NCBI RefSeq assembly: GCF_022288805.1
Contig: NZ_JAKOPM010000008.1
Coordinates: 38,459-102,458, forward strand
Source: Corynebacterium yonathiae
GTDB taxonomy: Bacteria > Actinomycetota > Actinomycetes > Mycobacteriales > Mycobacteriaceae
Length of the DNA stretch: 64,000 nucleotides
Direction: 5' to 3'
A model generated the notes under the pieces. It searched no databases. It was not told where the DNA came from and saw only the letters and a program-made list of their open reading frames with translations. The translations under genes and the position numbers were made by a program. Positions 9,145 to 17,780 of this stretch are shown one piece after another; within the stretch, counting starts at the first letter, position 1, and each line of letters begins with the position of its first letter.

Positions 9145-9360
9145 ATGGAGTGGTTGACGAGCTTGGGCAGCACGCTATCGCAATTGTTGGTACAGGCGCC
9201 CGTGTGGATTCAGATGGTCATCGTAGTCGCCATCGCCGTGCCGCTCATGGTGGTCGTAGCTTGGTGCCTAATGTGGATGGTCGACCGCGTAGCCAATCGC
9301 GCCGCCAGAGCGATTTCCCAGCGGCGCAGCCACAGCACTAAAGTAGACCACCATGGCTGA
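9145..9360 (+). CDS. Small single-pass membrane protein
   Basis: This 71-residue protein has one strong hydrophobic segment (about residues 18-46) followed by a basic tail rich in Arg and His, predicting an N-out/C-in membrane protein. It is not recognised as a named family. Its stop overlaps the next gene's ATG by 8 bases, so the two small proteins form a coupled pair. The ATG at 9145 is preceded by AAGTAGGATAAG. Confidence 0.6.
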   Translation: MEWLTSLGSTLSQLLVQAPVWIQMVIVVAIAVPLMVVVAWCLMWMVDRVANRAARAISQRRSHSTKVDHHG

Positions 9361-9592
9361 GGAATATAACGAGCGTGCACGGCAGGAGCGCGCCGAGCTG
9401 CGCGCCAACCCCCGTGAGGGCCTGTGGGATCCTGAAGCCAAGCGTAGCGCCCAATCTTCCACCCCAACAACCACGCCTGGCACCCATCCAGTAAGGCGCA
9501 AGCGCGCCCTGCCCAAATCCCGGGTCTCGCTCACATTGTGGACGATGATTGCGCTGGTTATCGTCGTCGCGCTGATCGGCCTGTGGACCTAA
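9353..9592 (+). CDS. Small C-terminally anchored membrane protein
   Basis: This 79-residue protein has a charged, helical N-terminal half (EEYNERARQERAELR) and a C-terminal hydrophobic anchor of about 20 residues ending at the last residue. The topology is opposite to its upstream partner, which it overlaps by 8 bases. The pair may form a small membrane complex. No known family is recognised. Confidence 0.6.
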   Translation: MAEEYNERARQERAELRANPREGLWDPEAKRSAQSSTPTTTPGTHPVRRKRALPKSRVSLTLWTMIALVIVVALIGLWT

Positions 9593-9628
9593 ACCTGCTC
9601 CACCCCGCACCAGCGCCTAATCCCAGCG

Positions 9629-11761
9629 CTAGCCCTTCCGGCTGGTGGCCTCTAAGCGCTGGAAGAACTCCAGACTAGGAAGATCCTCAATGAGCAGGGG
9701 AGCGCCGTTGGTATCACACAGCGGCACGCACCAATTGGGATAAAGATCGTGCGTGGTACCCGGCTGATTCTGCGCATGGACATCACCCACCATGTCCACC
9801 AAGCTGGTGCAAGCGAGAGCCGAAGGTGTGCCCGCGATATAACGGTGCAGGGCCACGCTGATGTCTTCCTCCTCGCCGCGCAAGGAGCGCTCGGCAGGAT
9901 CTACGAGGTAATCGCGCTGTGGCAATAGGCCTTGGCCTGCTACCGCACCCAAAACGCGGGCCTGCCACTCGATGTCATCGCGCTGCTCATCATCCACTGA
10001 GCGGGTCAGCACGCCTAAGCGCGCGCGAAGCGAAATATGATCACCGCGCAGGTAGGCCAAGGTGGGCGGCAGATCATGCGTATTGACTGAGGACAGCGCC
10101 AGCTGGCGGTATTTCTCCTGCGGCAGCGGGGAGTAGTCATCATCGTCGCGTTCAAACCACACGATGGAGGTGCCCAGCACCGCCTTCTGAGCGAGCACGT
10201 CTTGTACCCACGGCTCTACAGTGCCGAGGTCTTCACCAATGACCACGGCACCAGCGCGTTGCGCCTCCAAGGCCAAGATGCCCACCATGGCCTCAAAATC
10301 ATAAGAGACATAGGTACCCGTTAGCGGGCTAGCCATGCGCGGGATCCAGTACAGGCGGAAAAGGCCCAGGATATGGTCGACGCGCACGCCCCCGGCATGG
10401 CGCAGCACGGTGGAAAGCATCTCGCGCCACGGACCGTAGCCCGCCGCCGCTAGACGCTGCGGGTGCCACGGCGGCTGTGACCAATCCTGGCCCTGCTGGT
10501 TATAGTCATCCGGCGGGGCACCCACCGAGCACTGCGGGGCTAGGTATTCGTCGAGGTTCACCGCATCGGCACCACTCGGGTGCACGCCCACCGCCAGGTC
10601 AGTGACCAGGCCTAGGCGCATGCCAGCATCGAGCGCACGCTCCTGCGCGGCGGCCAGCTGCTCATCGCACAGGAACTGCAGCCAGGAATAAAAGCGGGTG
10701 AGCTTTTCCATATCCAGGTCTTCGGCATGGCGCTGGCCCGATTGCGCCGCGGCGTCTTGTTGCGCGCACCAGGCTGCGAAATCGTGCAGGCCGCGACCCT
10801 CCTCGCGGGCGAAGCGTACGAAGGCCTCTTCGCGCTCCGGGGTGGGCTGGTAATTGAAGAGCTCACGCAGCACCTGCAGCTTGGCCTCAAAAATAGTGTC
10901 ACGGTCAATCTCCTCAGCGCTGCGGTTGCGCTGGCGAAACTCTTCGGCCAGTTCGCGCACATCATCTTGTAAGTCTTCCGGCAACAGCTTGAGCTCCGGG
11001 ATGGACTCGATGTGCAGGTACAACGGGTTGATAAAACGCCGCGTGGTGGGCAGGTACGGCGAATCCTCCACCGGCGGCAGCGGCTCGGCCGCATGTAGCG
11101 GATTGACCAGCAAGAAATCCGCGTGCGGGGCGAGTGTTTCAGCCAGTTGGCCTAGGTCCTGGAAATCGCCAATGCCCCACGAGGACTCTGAGCGCACCGA
11201 ATAAAGCTGTGCCATCACGCCGCTAATCGGGTGCTCGACAAACTCATCGGCCGTGGTGAGGCGCGCCGGGGTAATAATCAGCGAGCAGGCATGCTTGCCG
11301 ATGCCCTCTGACTCCAGCACCAGCTCGTGATAGCCCAGCGGCAGATCGCCAGGGATATGGAAGCTGGCCTCGCCCCATAGCGTGCCATCGACGTCTGCGT
11401 CTGGGGCGTCGTTGCGATCTTGGTAGACCTCGCGGGTGCCGCCTTCTTCCAACTCGATGTGTACGTTGGCGGCGTCGCCGGCATGTACATGGACAACGAA
11501 CCCGCGCTCCTGACCCTGGGGTGCGACGACGCAGTGGGGAAGGGGCTGAGAGGAGCGGGTGAGGTAGTCGTCGTAAAGCAGCTGTGTTAACGCAGCATCG
11601 TCTGGGTGATCAGGGACGGCCACGCCCAAGGCTCGCAGGGCATAGGCAATAGTGTCTTCAGCAACGTGGACGGGGTAACCAGACTGGGAGGTATAGCTGG
11701 TGGCCACGCCGTGGCGCTGAGCGAGTTCTTCAAGCAAGTCGCGGGTAGTCACAGGCCACAT
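9629..11761 (-). CDS. malQ: 4-alpha-glucanotransferase (amylomaltase)
   Basis: This GH77 enzyme of about 710 residues disproportionates maltodextrins in maltose and glycogen metabolism. Motifs seen are IGDFQDLGQLA, GLVTDLAVGVHPSGADAV, the nucleophile region GGVRVDHILGLFRLYWIP, the acid/base region VIGEDLGTVE and SVNTHDLPPTLAYLRG. An actinobacterial N-terminal domain of about 200 residues precedes the barrel. The start is ATG 11761 (MWPVTTRDLL) or the nearby GTG 11752; an extension further upstream would run through the fadD promoter region. It is divergent from fadD. Confidence 0.92.
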   Translation of the reverse strand: MWPVTTRDLLEELAQRHGVATSYTSQSGYPVHVAEDTIAYALRALGVAVPDHPDDAALTQLLYDDYLTRSSQPLPHCVVAPQGQERGFVVHVHAGDAANVHIELEEGGTREVYQDRNDAPDADVDGTLWGEASFHIPGDLPLGYHELVLESEGIGKHACSLIITPARLTTADEFVEHPISGVMAQLYSVRSESSWGIGDFQDLGQLAETLAPHADFLLVNPLHAAEPLPPVEDSPYLPTTRRFINPLYLHIESIPELKLLPEDLQDDVRELAEEFRQRNRSAEEIDRDTIFEAKLQVLRELFNYQPTPEREEAFVRFAREEGRGLHDFAAWCAQQDAAAQSGQRHAEDLDMEKLTRFYSWLQFLCDEQLAAAQERALDAGMRLGLVTDLAVGVHPSGADAVNLDEYLAPQCSVGAPPDDYNQQGQDWSQPPWHPQRLAAAGYGPWREMLSTVLRHAGGVRVDHILGLFRLYWIPRMASPLTGTYVSYDFEAMVGILALEAQRAGAVVIGEDLGTVEPWVQDVLAQKAVLGTSIVWFERDDDDYSPLPQEKYRQLALSSVNTHDLPPTLAYLRGDHISLRARLGVLTRSVDDEQRDDIEWQARVLGAVAGQGLLPQRDYLVDPAERSLRGEEEDISVALHRYIAGTPSALACTSLVDMVGDVHAQNQPGTTHDLYPNWCVPLCDTNGAPLLIEDLPSLEFFQRLEATSRKG

Positions 11762-11846
11762 TGTGCCACGGGGACAACGCGCCTGCTGGGAAACGGATTG
11801 GTACAGTAGGCGGAGATTAATTAAAAGCTGTTCGAAAGGACACCGC

Positions 11847-13679
11847 GTGACCCTGCAAGAAGTGCATACCCCGGCGCAATTTACTATCGAGCCGGGCGAA
11901 ACCTGCCTGACCGCCCTGATGGACACTGCGAAGAAGCGTCCGCACGGCGTCATGTTTACCCGCCCAGCCAACTACGAGTGGGTCAATGTAACAGGCAAAG
12001 AATTCATCGATGAGGTCTTTGAAGTAGCCCAAGGGCTTATCGCCCTTGGCGTGCAGCAGGGGGACCGCGTCGCTCTCATCTCTGCCACCCGCTATGAATG
12101 GTCCCTTTTGGATTTTGCCATCTGGGCCGCGGGTGCTGCCTCCGTGCCGGTCTATCCATCTTCTTCTGCCTCCCAGGTGCGCTGGATTATTGAGGACTCC
12201 GGCGCAGTGCTGGCCATTACCGAAACCCGCGAGCACTCCGAGCTGGTAGAAAACCTGGTCTTGCAAGAAGACGGTGAGCCCAACCTCAAGGGCTCTCCTT
12301 CGCAGCTGCGCCGCGTGCTAGAAATCAACTCCTCGGCCATTGACACCTTGAAGTTTGAGGGCCGCGGCGTGGCCGCCGAGGAGGTCTACGCGCGCATCAA
12401 GGCCACTTCCACCGATGATCTGGCTTCCTTGGTCTATACCTCGGGTACCACCGGCCGTCCCAAAGGCTGCATCCTGACCCACCGCAATTGGCTGGCCCAG
12501 ACCCGCGGCTTGTGCACCAATCCCATTGGTGTCTTTGCCGTCCCCGGCAGCCATACCTTGACCTTCCTGCCGCTGGCGCACGTCTTTGCCCGCGCGGTAT
12601 CCATTGCGGTGGCCATGCGCGGTGCCTCCCAGAACCACTGGTCAGATTTTTCTACCATTTCCATGGAGTTCGCCCGTTCCCGCCCGAACGTCATTTTGGG
12701 CGTGCCACGCGTCTTTGAAAAGGTACGCAATTCCGCTGCTGAAAAAGCGGCCGATTCTGGCATCAAGGCCCTGCTGTTTGAGCAGTCCGAGAAGGTAGCC
12801 ATCGAGTACTCCAAGGCTTTGGATAAGCCGGAGGGCCCAGACCGCCTGCTGAAGGCCAAGCACAAGGTCTTTGACAAGCTGGTGTATTCCACCATCCGCA
12901 AGGGCGTGGGTGGCAACGTCAACTACTGCATTACCGGCGGCTCCGCTATGGGCCATGACTTGCTGCACTGGTACCGCGGCATCGGTATCCCGGTTTATGA
13001 GGGCTATGGCCTCACCGAGGTCGCCGCTGCGGCTGCAGTGGACTTTGTGGACCAGTCCATCGGCACGGTCGGCCCGCCCATGGGTGGCGTGACCTTCCGC
13101 ATTAACGATGAAGGCGAAATCTGCATCAAGGGCGATATCGTCTTCCACGGCTACTGGAATAACCCGGAGGCAACGGCTGAAGCCCTCGAGGATGGGTGGT
13201 ACAACACCGGTGACTTGGGCGAGATTGATGAAGACGGCAAGCTCGTTATTACGGGCCGCAAGAAGGACCTGATTGTCACGGCCGGCGGCAAGAATGTTTC
13301 GCCTGGCCCGATGGAGGATATCCTGCGCGGGCACCCGCTTATCTCCCAAGCCATGGTGGTAGGCGATGGCAAGCCCTTCGTTGGCGTGCTGCTGACCCTG
13401 GATCCGGATATTTTGAAGCGCTGGAAGCTCGACCACAACATTCCGGAAAACCGCTCCATGCGTGAGCTGGCCACCGACCCCACCCTGCGCGCGGAGCTGC
13501 AGGATGCCATCAACCAAGTCAATGCCACCGTCTCCCACGCGGAGGGCATCAAGAAGTTCTACATCCTTGAATCCGACCTCACCGAGGAAGAAAATGAGTT
13601 AACCCCCACGATGAAGGTCAAGCGCAACGTGGTAGCGCAGCGTTATGCCGCGGCCATTGAGCATTTGTACAAGCGCTAA
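11847..13679 (+). CDS. Long-chain fatty-acid-CoA ligase, FadD15-like
   Basis: This AMP-forming acyl-CoA synthetase of about 610 residues activates fatty acids with ATP and CoA. The P-loop YTSGTTGRPKG lies near residues 196-206, the adenylate motif is YEGYGLTE, and TGRKKDLIVTAGGKNVSP carries the hinge and adenylation motifs. I chose GTG 11847 because GAAAGGA lies 7 bases upstream. It is transcribed away from malQ and ends at a perfect hairpin terminator, so it is probably monocistronic. Confidence 0.92.
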   Translation: MTLQEVHTPAQFTIEPGETCLTALMDTAKKRPHGVMFTRPANYEWVNVTGKEFIDEVFEVAQGLIALGVQQGDRVALISATRYEWSLLDFAIWAAGAASVPVYPSSSASQVRWIIEDSGAVLAITETREHSELVENLVLQEDGEPNLKGSPSQLRRVLEINSSAIDTLKFEGRGVAAEEVYARIKATSTDDLASLVYTSGTTGRPKGCILTHRNWLAQTRGLCTNPIGVFAVPGSHTLTFLPLAHVFARAVSIAVAMRGASQNHWSDFSTISMEFARSRPNVILGVPRVFEKVRNSAAEKAADSGIKALLFEQSEKVAIEYSKALDKPEGPDRLLKAKHKVFDKLVYSTIRKGVGGNVNYCITGGSAMGHDLLHWYRGIGIPVYEGYGLTEVAAAAAVDFVDQSIGTVGPPMGGVTFRINDEGEICIKGDIVFHGYWNNPEATAEALEDGWYNTGDLGEIDEDGKLVITGRKKDLIVTAGGKNVSPGPMEDILRGHPLISQAMVVGDGKPFVGVLLTLDPDILKRWKLDHNIPENRSMRELATDPTLRAELQDAINQVNATVSHAEGIKKFYILESDLTEEENELTPTMKVKRNVVAQRYAAAIEHLYKR

Positions 13680-13693
13680 TCTGCGCGGTGGGT

Positions 13694-13726
13694 ACACCCG
13701 AGGAAATATCCTCGGGTGTTTCTTTT
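13694..13726 (+). terminator. Rho-independent terminator of fadD
   Basis: A perfect 11-bp stem (ACACCCGAGGA / TCCTCGGGTGT) with loop AATA is followed by TTCTTTTT, 15 bases after the fadD stop. Confidence 0.95.
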
Positions 13727-13878
13727 TGCCCTGCTTGGCGACGCCCCTTGTGCAGCTCACCCGTTCGCCATTGGCTTTGGATGAGCCAACCTGCCATAAA
13801 CCTGTGAATGGCTTCGGAGTGTCGCGCGCCCGCGGCGGCGGATCTCGCATAGAGTCGTGAAGCGTTACAGCAAACCTC

Positions 13879-13895
13879 AACCTCTACTAGAGGTT
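13879..13895. promoter_or_regulatory. Perfect 17-bp palindromic operator candidate
   Basis: AACCTCTA-C-TAGAGGTT is a perfect 8-1-8 inverted repeat. TAGAAA right after it resembles a -10 box placed about 8 bases before GTG 13908, so the palindrome may overlap a promoter and act as a repressor site. This also argues that the downstream gene starts at 13908 rather than at the earlier in-frame GTG 13857. Confidence 0.5.
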
Positions 13896-13907
13896 AGAAA
13901 TGAGACC

Positions 13908-14612
13908 GTGGAAGGGAGTGGCTCGAAGCCAATGCATAAAATCGCCGCCGAGCTGCGCCACCGCGAGCTTACGCAAGAGATTTATAATATCGGCGACGAA
14001 GTCGCAGAATATCTCGAGCACCTCATTGAAGCCATCGAGGATTGGGACGAAGAGCTGTGCATGGATTGCCTAGCCGAGCTAGGCGATATCGTTGAAGATG
14101 CCCGCGTTGATTCCGGCCGGTGCGTAGGAGAGCTGATGGGCCTGCGCCAAGCATTGGTTTCCGGCGTGCGCTCCGGCACCATTTCCGCTACTTCTTCCGG
14201 CGTTAACGACGTGGAAGAACCGGAACAACTTACCCCGCGCCTGCTAGATGAGCGATTCCCCATCTCCAAGCCCATTGTGGTTCACGAGCTGGCCGAGTCT
14301 TTGCGCTGCCGCACCCAGGCCGTAGCGGACTACCTGCGCGAGGTGGTTGAGTACGTGCTCGCGCAAACCGACGCCGTAGCCCGCAACCTCGACATGGTCT
14401 CCTTGCCGCATCTGTACAAGCGTACTGGCGAGTCTGCTCTCATCGCGGTGCAAGCGTGGAAGCACACGGTGCTCGATACCCATCCAGCCTATGTGCGCAC
14501 CATGCGTGGGTATAACCCGCCACAGTTCTTGGAAGAACGCGCCCGGGTGGCAGCGGTGGTGGAAAAGGTTCGCGCCAAGCGTGAAGCGGCCCGCCGGGCT
14601 ACAACTGCATAA
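13908..14612 (+). CDS. Cytoplasmic protein of unknown function
   Basis: I do not recognise this protein of about 234 residues. It is mostly helical and acidic at the N-terminus (IEAIEDWDEELCMDCLAELGDIVEDAR), has no signal peptide or membrane segment, and ends in a basic coiled-coil-like helix (VEKVRAKREAARRATTA). The start is uncertain: GTG 13857, GTG 13908 or ATG 13932. I prefer 13908 because a -10-like TAGAAA and a palindrome lie just upstream, suggesting a leaderless transcript. A strong terminator follows. The middle segment, with SLRCRTQAVADYLREVVEYV, could be a small DNA-binding-like fold, but that is a guess. Confidence 0.65.
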   Translation: MEGSGSKPMHKIAAELRHRELTQEIYNIGDEVAEYLEHLIEAIEDWDEELCMDCLAELGDIVEDARVDSGRCVGELMGLRQALVSGVRSGTISATSSGVNDVEEPEQLTPRLLDERFPISKPIVVHELAESLRCRTQAVADYLREVVEYVLAQTDAVARNLDMVSLPHLYKRTGESALIAVQAWKHTVLDTHPAYVRTMRGYNPPQFLEERARVAAVVEKVRAKREAARRATTA

Positions 14613-14649
14613 ACCAAAGGCTTCCTTGTTTTAGACAAGGGGATTTTCA

Positions 14650-14690
14650 CGGCCACCGAGATTCCCTCTCTCGGTGGCCGTTGAAGTTTT
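14650..14690 (+). terminator. Rho-independent terminator
   Basis: A perfect 12-bp stem (CGGCCACCGAGA / TCTCGGTGGCCG) with a 7-base loop is followed by TTGAAGTTTT, 37 bases after the preceding stop codon. Confidence 0.9.
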
Positions 14691-14952
14691 CCGCATTGGG
14701 TGCCCCAATTCGGGTAAGGATTTAGGGAAATTTTAGGTTAACAACCGTTCTATACGTTTATCGTTATGCCTGTTCAGCTAAATAAGGGGCGTATCCTGAA
14801 GTGTTGTTGCTGAGTCCACCTTAAAATTTAAGTAAAATTACTCTTAGTGCGCTGTAAGGTAATTTCCGTCCACGCGAACGCCGTGCCCTAGCACCCTCCA
14901 CACACGGCGCGCGCAATTTCATTCTTCAACTACATCCACAGGGAGTAAATTC
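14691..14952 (+). promoter_or_regulatory. AT-rich promoter and leader region of the surface protein gene
   Basis: No gene is seen in this 260-base gap. It is clearly more AT-rich than its surroundings, with runs such as TTAAAATTTAAGTAAAATTA at 14820-14839. Candidate promoter elements include TTGCTG near 14808 with AT-rich sequence 17 bases downstream; none is convincing alone. An AGGGAG ribosome-binding site sits 8 bases before the ATG at 14953. Confidence 0.4.
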
Positions 14953-16227
14953 ATGGGAGCACGTCGAACTTCTCGCCTCATTGCCAGCGCAGTGGCCGTA
15001 GCCACTTTCTCTTCCATTACCGTTGTCCCTAGCGCAGTCGCTGCCGAAGACACCACCTTCGTCGAGGAAAAGACCACCGACGATACCGTAAGCCTCAACG
15101 GCATCGAATTCGATGAGGACGGCAACCTGCTCGAGGAAAACAATGCCGGCGATAAGGCGATGGAAGAGCTCAACGCGGAGGAAGATGCCGCCGATTCCAT
15201 CACCCCGTATGCCGTAGACGGTGCCGAGGAAACCGCCGAGGCTCCGGCCTCCGAGGAGTCTGCAAAGCCGACTTCCCTGGAAGAACTCGCACAGACGGAG
15301 GCCTCCAATGGCGACGTCAACGTCAAGGTGGTCAAGGATGAACAGAAGGACAAGCTCGTTTGTGAGGTGACTGATGCCCCTGACAAGCAGGGCAACATGC
15401 TCGACCTCAAGCTTGCCTTGGCCAAGGCTTTCTATGATGGTGGCGAAAAGATAATCAAGACCGTCTGGGAAATTATCCCGGTTGTCGGCGACCTGGTTCC
15501 GGCCGATTTCATCGACAAGATCTCCGGTAAGACTTGGGACGGTATTGCCAAGCTGGTCAAGGAAGGCGAGAAGGACAAGACTGTTACTTGGGATCTCTCC
15601 CGCGCCCAGGGCATGGCCATCGGACGCATCGATAACGCTGATGCCGATGTTGATATGAATAACCCGGATGCCGCTAAGAACACCGTTTCTGGACTGCTCA
15701 AGTTCGTAGACGGTACTTTTGGCAAGGGCGCCAAGCTCATCCTGAAGCTCTTTAATGCAGCCGTTACCATCGCGGGCTTGGTTCCAGGTGCGAGCGTCGC
15801 TGGCGACCTGAAGCTGAGCAAGGACCAGCAGAAGAGCATCGAAGAATCCCTGAACAACATCTCCACCGCAGCTTCCGATCTGGCGGCCGTCAACGCTCCG
15901 GCCGGCCAGCTGTGCTCCGACATGCTCAACGGCAAGAAGACCAAGGAGCAGCCTGCTGAGGTCAATCCTTCGGAGGAACCTTCCTCCGAGGACACCACTT
16001 CCGAAGCTCCGGCTTCCGAGGAAGCTACCTCTGAAGAGGCCACCCCTTCCGAGTCCGCGCAGGAAACCTCCACCGAAGAGTCCTCTGCTGAGGAAACTTC
16101 CACTGAAGAGCCGACTTTTGAGGAATCCGAAGAATCCGAGGAGCCAACCGCAGAGGAAACTACTCCTGAGGAGTCCACCGAGCCTACCTCTACCGAGGCC
16201 GCGGTTATTCCAGGAAAGAATGACTAG
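14953..16227 (+). CDS. Secreted acidic surface protein, truncated before its stalk and anchor
   Basis: This 424-residue protein begins with a signal peptide ending near SAVAAED. An acidic region is followed by a largely helical domain (about residues 130-315) with two cysteines, in LVCEVTD and QLCSDML, that could form a disulfide. A Glu/Ser/Thr-rich linker of about 90 residues follows. The frame stops at TAG 16225-16227, but the same frame continues with Gly-x-Asp repeats and a membrane segment to TAA 16440. The intact protein would be a 495-residue stalked surface protein. As it stands the product should be released. Strong AGGGAG ribosome-binding site; family not recognised. Confidence 0.8.
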   Translation: MGARRTSRLIASAVAVATFSSITVVPSAVAAEDTTFVEEKTTDDTVSLNGIEFDEDGNLLEENNAGDKAMEELNAEEDAADSITPYAVDGAEETAEAPASEESAKPTSLEELAQTEASNGDVNVKVVKDEQKDKLVCEVTDAPDKQGNMLDLKLALAKAFYDGGEKIIKTVWEIIPVVGDLVPADFIDKISGKTWDGIAKLVKEGEKDKTVTWDLSRAQGMAIGRIDNADADVDMNNPDAAKNTVSGLLKFVDGTFGKGAKLILKLFNAAVTIAGLVPGASVAGDLKLSKDQQKSIEESLNNISTAASDLAAVNAPAGQLCSDMLNGKKTKEQPAEVNPSEEPSSEDTTSEAPASEEATSEEATPSESAQETSTEESSAEETSTEEPTFEESEESEEPTAEETTPEESTEPTSTEAAVIPGKND

Positions 16228-16440
16228 GACGGCGTAGACGGTAAGGATGGCCAGGATGGTCGTGACGGCCGCGATGGCCGTGATGGTAAGGACGCGGACC
16301 TATCTTCCGTAGCAGGCTTCTCCTTCCTGGCTGCATTCGTAGGTGGTGGCACGGTGCTGGGCATCCTGTCCACCATTGATTACCTCTACACCCACGGTAT
16401 GCTGCCGAAGAGCAGCGTTTCATGGCGCATCAACCAGTAA
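16228..16440 (+). pseudogene. Severed collagen-like stalk and membrane anchor of the surface protein
   Basis: Directly after the TAG, the same frame encodes seven Gly-x-Asp triplets (GVD GKD GQD GRD GRD GRD GKD), then a hydrophobic segment of about 25 residues (AGFSFLAAFVGGG onward) and a short tail ending SWRINQ. This is the expected C-terminus of a wall-spanning, membrane-anchored protein. The triplet register continues back across the stop (GKN, D-stop-D), so the TAG most likely replaced a sense codon such as AAG or CAG. No independent start or ribosome-binding site is visible. Confidence 0.7.
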
Positions 16441-16475
16441 GGCCTTTCTCTTAGGCCCCTAGCTGGAATCATCGG

Positions 16476-16515
16476 AGCCTCCCAGAGTCTGTGCTCGGGG
16501 AGGCTTCTTCGTTTT
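16476..16515 (+). terminator. Terminator after the surface protein locus
   Basis: An 8-bp stem (AGCCTCCC / GGGAGGCT) with a loop of about 14 bases is followed by TCTTCGTTTT. It lies after the TAA at 16440, supporting 14953-16440 as the original transcription unit. Confidence 0.75.
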
Positions 16516-16670
16516 GCAGTCACAGTCGCGTCGCACCCCGCGAGAAAATTTCTCGCACCCTCCCTTCGCGCTCACCGGCGCAGCAGAATTTGTCGCGACA
16601 GTGCTCCCGGTGAGCGCGAAGGGCAGGGGAGGGGACCAGTCAGAGGTGGCGGTGGGTATAAACCGCGGAC

Positions 16671-17543
16671 TTAAACGGAACGGGCGGCTTTCTGCCTGGC
16701 AGAAATGGTAGCGGTGAGGTCGGCAAGGAAACGGTCGGGGTGGTCGACGAGCTGCCGCGGGGTATAACAAAAGACGGTGAATCCCGCCTCTCGCAGGAGC
16801 TGGTGACGCTTGCGCTGGTGGCGCAGGGCCTTCGCCGGGACGATGTCGATGAGGTAGGCGTTATTGATACACAGAGCGGTGGTGATGCCGGGCAGGGCAG
16901 TGAACTGCGTCTTGAAGAAGATGGGCCACGGAAACTCAGCGTCGATGATGAGGGCGCGGGCGAGGGACTCATATGGCGAGCGGGAAAGCTCAGAGGCGTG
17001 GTGTATTACGGCGCGGATAATACGGCTATTGCGCACTCGGCCCATGCGGGAGAATTCTTCGGTGAGGTCTGCCTGGCTCACACCGGCGCGCAGCGCCGAG
17101 TCTGCGGCGATGAGGCCATCGCGGAAGCCGTGGTAGCGGGCGACGTCAATGACCGCGCGGGCCTTGGAAACGCAACGGATGCCGTCTACGAGGACAGGTT
17201 CAGGAAGGGAAGCTTTGCGGTAGATGCGCTCGGGGTGGCGGCGATTCTTGTGGGGAAGCGTATTGGTGGGAAGGGCCATTTCTATCTTTTCCTCGGCCGT
17301 GGCGATGACACACAGGCCATGCACTCGAGCAGCGGACTTGGAGATGAGCACTGCGGTGTAGGCGCTGCGGGCGGCAGCGATGGCGCGCAGGCGCAATTGG
17401 GAAGGAAAATCGAGGCCGTGGTAGTGATCACGCCGTACTGCGATGCGCGGTGCCAGTTTGAGGTAGGTGCCGTTTTTCAGGTCGGTCCAAAAGGTGGGGT
17501 GATTGGCGCGGATGGAGTTGATATTGGTCAGTGGTGTTGTCAT
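16671..17543 (-). CDS. AbiEi-like / DUF559-like hypothetical protein
   Basis: This protein of about 290 residues resembles actinobacterial proteins with an N-terminal AbiEi-type region and a C-terminal Vsr/DUF559 endonuclease fold. Seen directly: an early segment with GTYLKLAPRIAV and SKSAARVHGL, and a C-terminal block with YLIDIVPAKALRHQRKRHQLLREAGF resembling the DUF559 core. The usual acidic catalytic signature (E-x-D-G) is not obvious, so nuclease activity is doubtful. I chose ATG 17543 because homology begins at MTTPLTNINS and AGAGG lies just upstream. No partner toxin gene is adjacent. Confidence 0.65.
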   Translation of the reverse strand: MTTPLTNINSIRANHPTFWTDLKNGTYLKLAPRIAVRRDHYHGLDFPSQLRLRAIAAARSAYTAVLISKSAARVHGLCVIATAEEKIEMALPTNTLPHKNRRHPERIYRKASLPEPVLVDGIRCVSKARAVIDVARYHGFRDGLIAADSALRAGVSQADLTEEFSRMGRVRNSRIIRAVIHHASELSRSPYESLARALIIDAEFPWPIFFKTQFTALPGITTALCINNAYLIDIVPAKALRHQRKRHQLLREAGFTVFCYTPRQLVDHPDRFLADLTATISARQKAARSV

Positions 17544-17725
17544 GCCTCTAAGGAAAAGGCACGCTGCCGGCCGGTGCGAGCCAGTGGCGGCCGGGGCTGT
17601 GGATAACGAGGCGGCTAGATGAGCAAGTGGGCAATGTGGCAGGTGGGATAAGTATCGGCCGTAGTTGTCCACAGTCGGATAGATTGCACTTGCGCGCAGG
17701 CATGAAAAGCGAGGGCAGGAAAACA

Positions 17726-17766
17726 GAAAAGCCCGTGCCCGCCAAGATGAAGCGGGACACGGGCGG
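17726..17766 (-). terminator. Terminator of the CNNM/CBS operon
   Basis: On the minus strand a near-perfect stem of about 12 bp (GCCCGTGTCCCGC / GCGGGCACGGGC) is followed by TTTTCTGTTTT, just after the stop at 17781. Confidence 0.9.
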
Positions 17767-17780
17767 GAAAGCAGCAGAAA

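Noticed and set aside
12642..13538. Long minus-strand open frame opposite fadD
   Set aside because: Shadow of the high-GC fadD frame, which holds all acyl-CoA synthetase motifs.
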